DNA of 64,000 nt. It comes from Nocardia puris. Its GTDB lineage: Bacteria; Actinomycetota; Actinomycetes; Mycobacteriales; Mycobacteriaceae. Shown piece after piece: positions 33,263 through 40,794 of this stretch (the first letter of the stretch is position 1; each line of letters opens with the position of its first letter). Under the pieces are notes generated by a model. It saw nothing but the letters and a program-made list of their open reading frames with translations. It was not told where the DNA came from and did not search any database. Position numbers and translations under genes: made by a program. The stretch lies in contig NZ_QNRE01000009.1 of NCBI RefSeq assembly GCF_003315035.1, positions 186,001-250,000 of the forward strand, written 5' to 3'.

Positions 33263-33970
33263 GTGGGTTGGACGTTCACCCCGGACGAGTTCGCCCATGT
33301 CTGGCGGGAGACCGAGGTGGATCGCCACCCGTTCCCGCTGCGCATCCTGGAGACGCCGCGCACCGAGCACGACGCCGAGGCCCTGCGCAGGCAGCTCGCC
33401 GAGCGACTGCCCCTCGGCGGCGACCCCGACCTGTCCGCGTGCCTGCGCATCCTCGCCGCACCGCACACCAGGATCGTCGTCATCGGCGGCGGGCACACGC
33501 CGGGCAGCGAACTGCGACTGCTGGCTTGCGCCGTCTACGACCGCGCCGTGCTGGCCGTGCAGGAACCCGGGAAGCGACCCGATTTCGGCGGGGGCATCCA
33601 CCTGTCCATCGGGCACGTCGGCAAGCTGGGCCACCGGATCGCCGCGCTGCTGCCCACCGCCCCCGCGGGCCGCGAACCCGCCCGCGCCGCCGACTCGGCC
33701 GCCGTGCGCGACACCGAGGCCGTCAGCCGCAACGGCGCCACCTCCATTCGCAGGCTGCTGCTCAAACCGCACACCGCCGAAGGGCACATCCGCATCGAAC
33801 CGCGGCTGGACCGCGACGAGCCGCCCACGCCCGTCCACTACACCTGGATCGACGTTCGCGACGACGGGCGCTACCTGATCAAGGCGGATGACACCGTGCG
33901 CGTGGTGCCCGCCTCACCCGACCAGATCGCCGCTCAGCTGCAGAAACGCATTCCGGCGCAAGCCCGCTGA
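33263..33970 (+). CDS. EspG-like ESX secretion-associated protein
   Basis: A 235-residue protein resembling the EspG family, chaperones that bind PE/PPE-type substrates in the cytoplasm for type VII (ESX) export. Evidence is the N-terminal W-T-F-T-P-D-E-F-x-x-V-W-R-E-T with P-F-P-L-R following, the central VVIGGGHTPG strand and a C-terminal W-I-D-V-R-D-D-G-R-Y-L-I block. The GTG start has AAGGAG nine bases upstream. It stands alone between a biosynthetic operon and a prenyl synthase gene. PPE/WXG-like candidate partners are encoded 5 kb away at 38817-40447. Family assignment rests on the N-terminal signature. Confidence 0.7.
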   Translation: MGWTFTPDEFAHVWRETEVDRHPFPLRILETPRTEHDAEALRRQLAERLPLGGDPDLSACLRILAAPHTRIVVIGGGHTPGSELRLLACAVYDRAVLAVQEPGKRPDFGGGIHLSIGHVGKLGHRIAALLPTAPAGREPARAADSAAVRDTEAVSRNGATSIRRLLLKPHTAEGHIRIEPRLDRDEPPTPVHYTWIDVRDDGRYLIKADDTVRVVPASPDQIAAQLQKRIPAQAR

Positions 33971-34129
33971 TACCGCGGAGCCGCTCGTCTCCGCCGGCCC
34001 GAACGCGAATAATTCATCCGAATTGTCGCGTACCTCACGAAATTCCGCCGGACCCCGGTCGCCGCCGTGCGGACCATATGATCCGCCCTTAGACTGCGAA
34101 TGATTTCGTGCGGATGGTAAGGCGGTATC

Positions 34130-35161
34130 GTGCAGAATTCTCCGAATCTCGTTTCCGCGGACAGACCGACTGCCGACTCGGTCCTCGGCGAGGCGCGGAG
34201 CCTGTTCGAGCCCGTTTACCGCACCGTGGTCGAAACCCTGCCGAGCGCACTGGCGGAAATTGTCGGACAGCACCGCGGATGGCATACGGCCGGCGCCTCG
34301 AAAACCGGTGGGCGGGCTATCCGTCCCGCGTTGGTCATCGCCTCCGCGCGCACCGTACCCGGCTGTTCCGGCCACACCGACGCGGTGCTCGCCGCCGCGG
34401 TTTCGGTTGAACTCGCTCACGATTTCACGCTCATTCACGACGACGTCATGGACGCCGACGAAATGCGCCGCGGCCGGCCCGCCGTCTGGGCGGAATTCGG
34501 GGTAGGCCCGGCGATTCTCGCGGGCGACGCACTGTTCGCGCTCGCGGTCGACCTCCTCGCCGAACGCGCACCAGCGGCCACTTCGACATTGACCCGCGCG
34601 CTGCGCACCCTCTGCGAAGGCCAATCCGCCGACCTCACCTTCGAGCAGCAATCGGATGTGGACATCGAAGCGTGCCTGCGCATGGCCGCCGGCAAGACCG
34701 GCGCCCTGCTCGAAGCCGCGTGTGCGCTGGGCGGCCGGACCGCGGGCGGCACCGAGCGCCAGGTCGACATCCTGCGCCGGTTCGGCGCCCACGTCGGCCT
34801 CGCCTACCAGATCGCCGACGATCTGCGCGGGATCTGGGCGCATCCGGCCGCCACCGGCAAGCGTGCGCACACCGATCTGGTTCGCCGGAAGAAGACCGTG
34901 CCGGTGGTGGCGGCGTTGTGCTCCGACACCGCAGCGGGTCGGGAGCTCCGCAGAAGGTACGCGACCCCGTCTGCCGCCTGCATCGAAGAGACCGTGGATC
35001 TGGCGGACCTGGTCGAGCGCGCCGGTGGCCGCCGTCACGCCGAGGCGCTGTTGCGCCAGCACTGCGACAGCGCACGCGACCTGCTGGTACGGCTCGGCTC
35101 GCCCCCGGACCGACTGGGCGACCTGCGAGCCCTGGTGACCCTGATCGAGCGGTGGCACTGA
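34130..35161 (+). CDS. Polyprenyl (geranylgeranyl-type) diphosphate synthase
   Basis: A 343-residue trans-prenyltransferase making a C15-C20 or longer prenyl diphosphate from IPP and an allylic primer. The first Asp-rich motif DDVMD is at 104-108 in HDFTLIHDDVMDADEMRRG. The second is YQIADDLRGIWAHP (Asp230, Asp231), the D-D-L-x-G-I-W variant usual in actinobacterial GGPP-type enzymes, followed by the T-D-L-V-R-R-K-K block. The start is GTG at 34130. It converges on the Lgt-like gene 13 bases away. It probably feeds the UbiA-type prenyltransferase and/or terpenoid tailoring nearby. Relatives serve as cargo of family 2 encapsulins, but no encapsulin gene is in the window. Confidence 0.9.
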   Translation: MQNSPNLVSADRPTADSVLGEARSLFEPVYRTVVETLPSALAEIVGQHRGWHTAGASKTGGRAIRPALVIASARTVPGCSGHTDAVLAAAVSVELAHDFTLIHDDVMDADEMRRGRPAVWAEFGVGPAILAGDALFALAVDLLAERAPAATSTLTRALRTLCEGQSADLTFEQQSDVDIEACLRMAAGKTGALLEAACALGGRTAGGTERQVDILRRFGAHVGLAYQIADDLRGIWAHPAATGKRAHTDLVRRKKTVPVVAALCSDTAAGRELRRRYATPSAACIEETVDLADLVERAGGRRHAEALLRQHCDSARDLLVRLGSPPDRLGDLRALVTLIERWH

Positions 35162-35174
35162 GCGCCACGTCGCG

Positions 35175-35984
35175 TCACACGTGAGCGAAGGACCACAGCA
35201 GCCCCGCCGAGGCCGCGACCACGGCGAGGCACACCACCTGCGCGTGACTCAGGTATCCGAGCCGCGTCGTGTGCCGGTGCCCGCGATACCGCTCCAGTAC
35301 GAAGCGCACCGTCGCGTACCCCGACAAGTAGGCGGGCAGCGCCTCAGGAGTGGGCTCCGCGCGCACAACGACCCATGCCGAGATCGCTAGAAGCAGGGCG
35401 AGATTGGTGAGAATGTCCCAGACCTGGACGGCGTGCACCGGGGTCGTGGCCGACTCTCCGACGCTCACCTTTCGCCACCATTGGTCGGCCGGTCGCTGCG
35501 TCTCCCGCCGATACCGCACAATGAGCGGCCCCCGCCGACCCGGCGCGGGGCGGCCGTAGCAACAGCCGCTCAGCAGGCAGCCAGTGCGCGCGAAGCATGC
35601 CGCCAGCGGAAAGCAGAGGCCCAGAAAAGTAACCGCGACACGCCACGGCACGCCGGTGGCGACGACGAGCGCGAGAAAAATCGGCGTGAGCACCACCACC
35701 ATATCGGTCAAGTAGGACCGCGCCGCCAGTCCCCAATAACGCTCCTTCGCCCAGAGCAGAATCGGGTACACGGGAAAATAGAACACGGCGACCGCGAGAA
35801 TCGGTAAGCGCCATCGGTGATCATCCAGCCATAACGCACCCATACCGAAGGCGAGCAGCGCGCAGACCGCGGCCCCGATATCGTTGAGCGCGAAATAGGG
35901 GTGATATCGGGTACCCGTGATCTCGTGAGCCCGCCGGATGACAGTTTCGAGGCGGTTCTCCGGCTGAGCGGAGGTATCCAGCAT
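35175..35984 (-). CDS. Lgt-like membrane protein
   Basis: A 269-residue polytopic membrane protein resembling prolipoprotein diacylglyceryl transferase. The core F-A-R-T-G-C-L-L-S-G-C-C-Y-G-R-P (about residues 134-149) parallels the Lgt G-R-x-G-N-F-x-N-x-E-x-Y-G-R-P signature, and G-P-L-I-V-R-Y, P-V-H-A-V-Q-V-W and G-Y-A-T-V-R-F-V-L-E-R-Y match the later Lgt blocks. The Asn/Glu of true Lgt are replaced by Leu/Ser-Gly and extra Cys, so it is likely a paralogue acting on another lipid or acceptor. It lies 10 bases behind the PLP gene in a three-gene operon. Confidence 0.75.
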   Translation of the reverse strand: MLDTSAQPENRLETVIRRAHEITGTRYHPYFALNDIGAAVCALLAFGMGALWLDDHRWRLPILAVAVFYFPVYPILLWAKERYWGLAARSYLTDMVVVLTPIFLALVVATGVPWRVAVTFLGLCFPLAACFARTGCLLSGCCYGRPAPGRRGPLIVRYRRETQRPADQWWRKVSVGESATTPVHAVQVWDILTNLALLLAISAWVVVRAEPTPEALPAYLSGYATVRFVLERYRGHRHTTRLGYLSHAQVVCLAVVAASAGLLWSFAHV

Positions 35985-35994
35985 CGTCGCTCCC

Positions 35995-36972
35995 TCAGTC
36001 TCCGGGGAAGAACTCGGCGGCACGCGCATCGAAGGTGTTCCAAAAGAGCACATTCGCCTCGCCGGCCAACTCGCGCGCCGCGGCGAACGCTTTGCCCGAG
36101 CACACCGGGTCCAACGACACACCGTCATCACCGGCCGCGCGGGCCACGGCGGCCGTCCCCGACGCGGTCGGATGCCCGTATCCCGCTCCCAGCCACTCGT
36201 CCCTGAGTTCCACGTGCGGCGTCCCCTCCGGCATTCCGACGCCGTGAGCGCGCAGGAACCGGTGACACTGCACCAGCAACCGGCGAAGCCGCCGCTCGTC
36301 ACAACGGGGTCGATCGTTGATGATCACGCCCATGACCGTGGCGGACAGCCCGCCCAGGTGCAGGCCGGTCGCCAGGCCCGCGGCGGTGCCGCCGGTTCCG
36401 ACGGGCAGGACCACGCGGTCCGGGCAGGGCAACGCGCCCGCCCGGACCTGTTCGGCCAGCTCCAACCCCGCTTCGACGTACCCGAGCATTCCCCGGACCG
36501 AGGAGCCGCCCGCCGGAATGATCCGTGGCCTGCTCCGGTGCCGGCTCGCCGCCGCCGCGAAGATCGCGGGCGCGGCCAGATACGTCCGGCGCACAGTGCG
36601 TGTGTGGTGCACGGTGGCGACGCGCCGGAGTCGCGCCATCTGCTCGTCGACCTCCGGACTCGGCGGCTGGTCCACCACCGCGACGTGGGTGGTGATGCCC
36701 ACCCGCCGCGCGGCGGCCGCAGTGGCCAAGCCGTGGGCCGCTCCCGCTGCCGACGCCGTGCACAACACCCGCGCACCACCGCGCGCCGCGGCCGGCAGCA
36801 GCCATTCGAGCTTGCGCAGCTTGTTTCCACCGTAGTAGCAGCCGTAGACGCCGTCGTCCTTCAGCCATAGACCGTCCCCCGACAGCCGCCGGACCGGCGT
36901 AGGACTCCCGGCGTCCGCCCGAACGATTTCCGGGGACAGGCCGCAACGGCTGTGCAAGCGCGAGTCAGTCAT
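35995..36972 (-). CDS. PLP-dependent D-cysteine desulfhydrase / ACC deaminase family
   Basis: A 325-residue fold-type II PLP enzyme. The Schiff-base Lys is in YYGGNKLRKLE (about residues 46-56); a glycine-rich phosphate loop appears as LPVGTGGTAAGLATGL near 195, and C-T-A-S-A-A-G-A-A-H-G near 75 corresponds to the S-N-H substrate loop but differs from it. Members deaminate or desulfurate small amino acids (ACC, D-cysteine, cysteate). The altered loop suggests a different substrate. It starts inside the tail of the FAD monooxygenase gene (a GTG at 36975 is also in frame) and is followed by the Lgt-like gene. Confidence 0.82.
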   Translation of the reverse strand: MTDSRLHSRCGLSPEIVRADAGSPTPVRRLSGDGLWLKDDGVYGCYYGGNKLRKLEWLLPAAARGGARVLCTASAAGAAHGLATAAAARRVGITTHVAVVDQPPSPEVDEQMARLRRVATVHHTRTVRRTYLAAPAIFAAAASRHRSRPRIIPAGGSSVRGMLGYVEAGLELAEQVRAGALPCPDRVVLPVGTGGTAAGLATGLHLGGLSATVMGVIINDRPRCDERRLRRLLVQCHRFLRAHGVGMPEGTPHVELRDEWLGAGYGHPTASGTAAVARAAGDDGVSLDPVCSGKAFAAARELAGEANVLFWNTFDARAAEFFPGD

Positions 36973-38299
36973 CACCGTCGTCCTTCAGGATGCGCGGACG
37001 CGGGATCGCGGGAATCCGCCTCGGCAGCGCGCGAAGCACCCGCGGCCCGAACAAGGCGGACGGCGAACCACAGAGCGTGAGCAGATCCAGGGCGGCCGCT
37101 TGGGCTCCCGCGTCGACGCGACCGAGGTTCATCACGCGCTGCAGATACCGCCCACGCAAGTCCGGACGGTGCGCGTCGCCGGCCAACAGCCCCTGGTCGA
37201 CACCCGTCGCGGTGAGCCAGGCGACTTCACCCGCCGAGGTGACCCGGGCCTGTAGGGCGCGCCCGCTGCCCGGGCCGAGCCCAGCGCGCAGGATCATGTC
37301 GCGCAGACTCAGCGCTGTCTGCGCCGCGACCGTCATGCCTTGGGCGTATACGGGATTGAAGTGACATGCGGCGTCCCCGACGACAACGAAACCATCCGGC
37401 CACACCGGGAGAGCATCGAACTCGAAACGGCGGTTGCCGGTGGGACGGAAGCCTGCCACCTCGATCGGGTCCACTGCTTCGAGCACACGGCCGAGCACAG
37501 GGTCGGCCAAGCCCGCACTGAACTCGCGGACGCCCTCGAAGTCGGCGGGCGGGCGATCGCCCAGACATCCGACGACAGTGAGCAACCATTCACCGTTCTC
37601 GATCGGAAGCACTTGGCCGCGCCTGCTGGTATGTGGCGCCGATTGCAGAACTATTCCCCGCCAGGGATCGGCCAATGCCAACGGCCCGTGGAACCGGACG
37701 CTGGTGTGGCCCGATCCGATGTCGACGACTGTTGATTCCGGCTCCCCGATGCCGAGTTCCTTCAACCAGGTGACGCCGCGGGCGTGCCGGCCGGTGGCAT
37801 CGACCACCAGGTCCGCCCCGGTGAGCTCGCCGCCGTCGGCGGTGCGGACACCGTGCACTCGCGCGTCCCCCCGGGCGAGCAGACCCGTCACCCGAGTGTG
37901 GTATCGGAATTCGACATTCGGCAATGCGGCGACGATTCGACGGATGCGCCATTCCAGCAACGGCCGCGAGCAGGAGAGCAACCTGTGCGCATTGTCGAGG
38001 CGGTGGGCCCAGCCGTGATAAGTCCACCAAGCGAGATCGGCGGACATGGACAGTGGCACCACACCGTCCTCGGCGAGGTCGCCGAGGAAGTCACCGAACA
38101 ACTCGGAGAAGGCGCGCAGTCCGCCCTCCATCAGCGTGTGGGTCAGGGCCGCGTGCGGCACTCCCGGGCGGCGACGAGGGCCTTCGGGCTCGGCGTCACG
38201 CTCGACGACGATGACCTCGCCCGCATGCGGAGACATTGCCGCTGCCAGCGACAACCCCGCGATACCGCTCCCGACGACAAAGACTTTTCCGATACGCAT
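36965..38299 (-). CDS. FAD-dependent monooxygenase
   Basis: A 444-residue group A flavoprotein monooxygenase (PHBH/epoxidase fold). FAD motifs are VFVVGSGIAGLSLAAAM (residues 5-21), the D-A-T-G-R-H region near 178, and FVVVGDAACHFNPVYAQGMT (about 304-323). It acts on aromatic or polyene/terpenoid substrates by hydroxylation or epoxidation. The G-D-A-x-C-x-F-N-P-V-Y-x-Q-G-M variant is common in actinomycete secondary metabolism. It is the first gene of an operon with the PLP and Lgt-like genes, next to a prenyl diphosphate synthase, so oxidation of a prenylated or terpenoid compound is a fair inference. Confidence 0.88.
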   Translation of the reverse strand: MRIGKVFVVGSGIAGLSLAAAMSPHAGEVIVVERDAEPEGPRRRPGVPHAALTHTLMEGGLRAFSELFGDFLGDLAEDGVVPLSMSADLAWWTYHGWAHRLDNAHRLLSCSRPLLEWRIRRIVAALPNVEFRYHTRVTGLLARGDARVHGVRTADGGELTGADLVVDATGRHARGVTWLKELGIGEPESTVVDIGSGHTSVRFHGPLALADPWRGIVLQSAPHTSRRGQVLPIENGEWLLTVVGCLGDRPPADFEGVREFSAGLADPVLGRVLEAVDPIEVAGFRPTGNRRFEFDALPVWPDGFVVVGDAACHFNPVYAQGMTVAAQTALSLRDMILRAGLGPGSGRALQARVTSAGEVAWLTATGVDQGLLAGDAHRPDLRGRYLQRVMNLGRVDAGAQAAALDLLTLCGSPSALFGPRVLRALPRRIPAIPRPRILKDDGDD

Positions 38300-38816
38300 C
38301 GTCTCTCCGAGCTGACATGCCCCCGGGAGGACGCCCGGGCGGACGGGTGTGTGCTGACAAAATGTCACAGCCGGTCTTCCGCGGCCAGCCGGGTGGGCGA
38401 TCTATGACCGAGATAACCATCGGCCGACGCAACGCACCACCGACATGAATTGCCCTGCGACACAGCGCGTTACCACTGAACTGTGATCTCGCCGTTAATC
38501 GTGGGCAACAGTGTGGCGAACACGCGGAAGTTCCCATCCCGCATATCCGGTTGCCAGGAAGCAACATTCGCGCTATCGGACCTGGCGCTCCAGTCGAGGA
38601 GCGCCCGAACACTATGCGAACCAGTGCCTTCGACCACCATGCACCGGCTCACGAGCCTTCATGAGCCAGAGCCCCCTCTTGCTCGGCGAGCGCATGTCGA
38701 CTGCCGACCCCCGTGAACGCGACGCCCGCCGGACGCAGTGTGGCCGCGACTGCCACCCACCGGTGTCGCCGGCACCGGTTAATCTGGGTCGGACCGACCG
38801 AGCCCCGGGGGTGCGC
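38300..38816. other. Divergent intergenic region, low G+C
   Basis: A 517-base spacer between the FAD monooxygenase operon (minus) and the WXG/PPE-like pair (plus). The part from 38400 to 38640 is distinctly lower in G+C and less codon-biased than anything around it. It contains one short minus-strand ORF (listed separately). No repeat or RNA is recognised. Confidence 0.5.
38470..38640 (-). CDS. Possible small protein or gene remnant
   Basis: A 56-codon frame from ATG 38640 (or 60 codons from GTG 38652) ending in ...INGEITVQW-stop. The sequence (ALLDWSARSDSANVASWQPD) looks like part of a globular or secreted domain rather than random translation, but it lacks a signal peptide, ribosome site and high third-position G+C. 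It could be the 3' remnant of a horizontally acquired gene. Family not recognised. Confidence 0.3.
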   Translation of the reverse strand: MVVEGTGSHSVRALLDWSARSDSANVASWQPDMRDGNFRVFATLLPTINGEITVQW

Positions 38817-39191
38817 ATGACGATCGAGAACAGCCGAGCCGATATCGCGCGGTTCAAGCAGCAAGCGCAGGCAGGCACCGTCACGTTCGATCCCGAGGCG
38901 GCGCGGCGCTGCGCCGCGATGTACGAGCATCAGGCCGACCGGCTGATCCATTTGCAGCAGCGGCTGGAATCGGTGTCAGAACTGCGCGGCTTCGGCGGAT
39001 TCGTCTCCGCCCAGCAGTTGCAGGCCGGGTACGGGCACAAGGCGCGCGACGCCGCCGCCCTGCTCGACCACTACATCGAGGCCGCCTACCGGATGAAGGA
39101 GGCGTTCCTGATCAGCGCGGGACTCTACGAGGAGGCCGATGCCGCGAGCGCGGCGGCGCTGCGCGCCGTCGAGGCGAGGTTGCCGCGATGA
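38817..39191 (+). CDS. WXG/PE-like helical protein, first of a type VII pair
   Basis: A 124-residue all-helical protein (MTIENSRADIARFKQQAQAG). The pattern of two long helices (ARRCAAMYEHQADRLIHLQQ, then ALLDHYIEAAYRMKEAFLIS) resembles the small partner of heterodimeric ESX substrates in Nocardia. No signal peptide is present. Its stop overlaps the start of the next gene (ATGA), as in PE/PPE and EsxA/B pairs. GTG at 38811 is an alternative start. I infer that the two products form a helical bundle exported by an ESX system encoded elsewhere. Confidence 0.65.
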   Translation: MTIENSRADIARFKQQAQAGTVTFDPEAARRCAAMYEHQADRLIHLQQRLESVSELRGFGGFVSAQQLQAGYGHKARDAAALLDHYIEAAYRMKEAFLISAGLYEEADAASAAALRAVEARLPR

Positions 39192-40447
39192 CCGGCACCG
39201 ATCCCGTCTACATCAACTCGATGGAGCACTTCGAGTCGATGCCGCACGAGGAGATCCACGCCAAGACCCAGCAGATCGACGCCGGCGAGATCCTGCGCGC
39301 CTCCACCGCCTGGCTCGAGGTGGCGGCCACGCTGGCCACCTCCATGCCGCTCACCCGCACCAGCGCCGACCGCGTGATGAACGGGATGGCGTGGGAGGGC
39401 GCGGCCGCCGAGGCCGCCTACGCCAGCACCCGCAGCTTCGCCGCCGCCGTCGAGGAACTGAGCGCGGTGATGGGCGAGGTGGGCGCGCGGCTCGGCGGTG
39501 TGGCCGCCGCCGCGGAGGCGGTGAAACTGGCCGTGGTGCCGCCCGGCGGGTCGGGGCCGATCGGGGCCATCGCCCAGCTGCTGGAGGCGGCGAACGTCAT
39601 CGACGCGCAGATGGCGCAGGAGGCGCTGCGGCAAGAGGCCGTGCTCGCCATGAACATGATCTACAAACCCGCCTACACCCTGGCGGGGACCGGTGTGCCC
39701 GCGCTGCCGGAGCCGCCCGCGGTGGCCGATCTGGGCACCGTGCCGCCGCCGGACTACGCGCCGCAGCCGGAGGCGCCGGGTGCGGAATACGTTCCGGTGC
39801 CGCAGGATTCGCCGTCGTCGCCCGGTGCGAATGGGCAGACGCCGGAGGCTCCCGGCGAGAACGGTCAAGCGCCCGGTGAGGGCGGGCGGACGCCGGAGGA
39901 AGGACAGGCGCCGACTCAGCAAACGCCGCCCTCGTCCGGGGACACGCCGCCCGAGGAGGGAACGCCCGCTCCGCAGGAGAGTCCGGCACCGCCGACGCAG
40001 CAGGCTCCCACCGAATCTCCCGCGCCGTCTCCCTCGGAGACACCGGCGCCCACGCAGGAAGCTCCCGCACCGAGCGAGGCACCGGTGCCCACCGAGGAGA
40101 GTCCGGCACCGCCCACGCAGGAGGCTCCCGCGCCCACGGAGGAGGCCCCCGTACCAAGCGAGGTACCGGAAACTCCGGCCCCTACGGAGGAGCCCCCGGC
40201 ACCGCCGACCCAGCAGGCCCCCGCACCCACCGACGCACCGGCACCACCGGAACCTCCGGCACCCACCGAGGAGGCCCCGGCGCCCGAACCCGCCCCACCC
40301 CCGGACCAGCAGTCCCCACCGTCGGGCGAAACCCACCCCCTCGACCCGGGCGGCCAACCCGGCGTCACCGGCCCGATCCCCGGCACCGCCGAGGGCTCCT
40401 CCCACACCGACCAACCGGGCGTCATCCCACAACCCGGCACGGTGTGA
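39188..40447 (+). CDS. PPE/WXG-like protein with long Pro-rich tail
   Basis: A 419-residue protein. Residues 1-170 are helical, with SASTAWLEVAATLA-like helices, a MNGMAWEGAAAEAAYAST stretch containing a W-E-G turn (W-x-G-like) near residue 69, and a second long helix, consistent with a WXG100/PPE-type type VII substrate. From about 175 to the end it is low-complexity, built of P-A-P-T-E-E-A-P and P-P-T-Q-Q-A-P units, then an acidic Gly/Pro tail. It is coupled to the small helical gene upstream. The tail probably spans or decorates the cell wall. Function unknown. Confidence 0.7.
   Translation: MTGTDPVYINSMEHFESMPHEEIHAKTQQIDAGEILRASTAWLEVAATLATSMPLTRTSADRVMNGMAWEGAAAEAAYASTRSFAAAVEELSAVMGEVGARLGGVAAAAEAVKLAVVPPGGSGPIGAIAQLLEAANVIDAQMAQEALRQEAVLAMNMIYKPAYTLAGTGVPALPEPPAVADLGTVPPPDYAPQPEAPGAEYVPVPQDSPSSPGANGQTPEAPGENGQAPGEGGRTPEEGQAPTQQTPPSSGDTPPEEGTPAPQESPAPPTQQAPTESPAPSPSETPAPTQEAPAPSEAPVPTEESPAPPTQEAPAPTEEAPVPSEVPETPAPTEEPPAPPTQQAPAPTDAPAPPEPPAPTEEAPAPEPAPPPDQQSPPSGETHPLDPGGQPGVTGPIPGTAEGSSHTDQPGVIPQPGTV
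39710..40444 (+). repeat. Pro/Glu/Thr low-complexity coding repeat
   Basis: Imperfect tandem units (about 24-36 bases, e.g. encoding P-A-P-T-E-E-A-P or A-P-P-T-Q-Q-A-P) make up most of the second half of the PPE-like gene. The unit number is a likely site of strain-to-strain length variation. Confidence 0.75.
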
Positions 40448-40794
40448 CGCACGCGGACGCCCCGGCGTCGTAGCGCGCCGCAGACCGAACCTCTGGGTCG
40501 AGAGCGCGAAACGGTCACGGGTGGTCGGACTGCGGCGCGACAATCACGGTGATCGTCGCCTGCGCTGACCGCCGGACAGTTCGTGCGATAGTGCTCGGCG
40601 CGCATCTCAGGCCGGTCGAGGCCGACCTCGGTGAGCAGGTCGTCGTCCTTCCTCCGCGCGCGCCGCCAGGCACTGCGCCGATGCACGATCAGCGCCCCGC
40701 CGTTGTAGGCGACGCGCGCCAAGGATCGCCTCACCGGGGCGTCGGCCACATCCGCTCCGAGCGGAACCCGTTGCCCGGCAACAGGTTCCGTGCC
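40448..40794. other. Intergenic region with a possible DUF1127-like minus-strand ORF
   Basis: Between the PPE-like gene and proB (convergent). A minus-strand frame from GTG 40749 begins with a basic stretch W-R-R-A-R-R-K-D-D-D-L-L followed by E-V-G-L-D-R-P-E-M, reminiscent of small DUF1127/YjiS-type proteins (R-x-L-x-x-L-D-D-x-x-L-x-D-I-G-L). It does not stop at the usual 50-70 codons but runs antisense into the PPE tail. It may be a degenerate copy. A short dyad GACGCC-CC-GGCGTC (40456-40469) could serve as a weak terminator for the PPE gene. Confidence 0.3.

Noticed and set aside
34130..35161. Prenyl synthase as cargo of a family 2 encapsulin
   Set aside because: Relatives of this enzyme serve as encapsulin cargo, but no encapsulin shell gene is present nearby.
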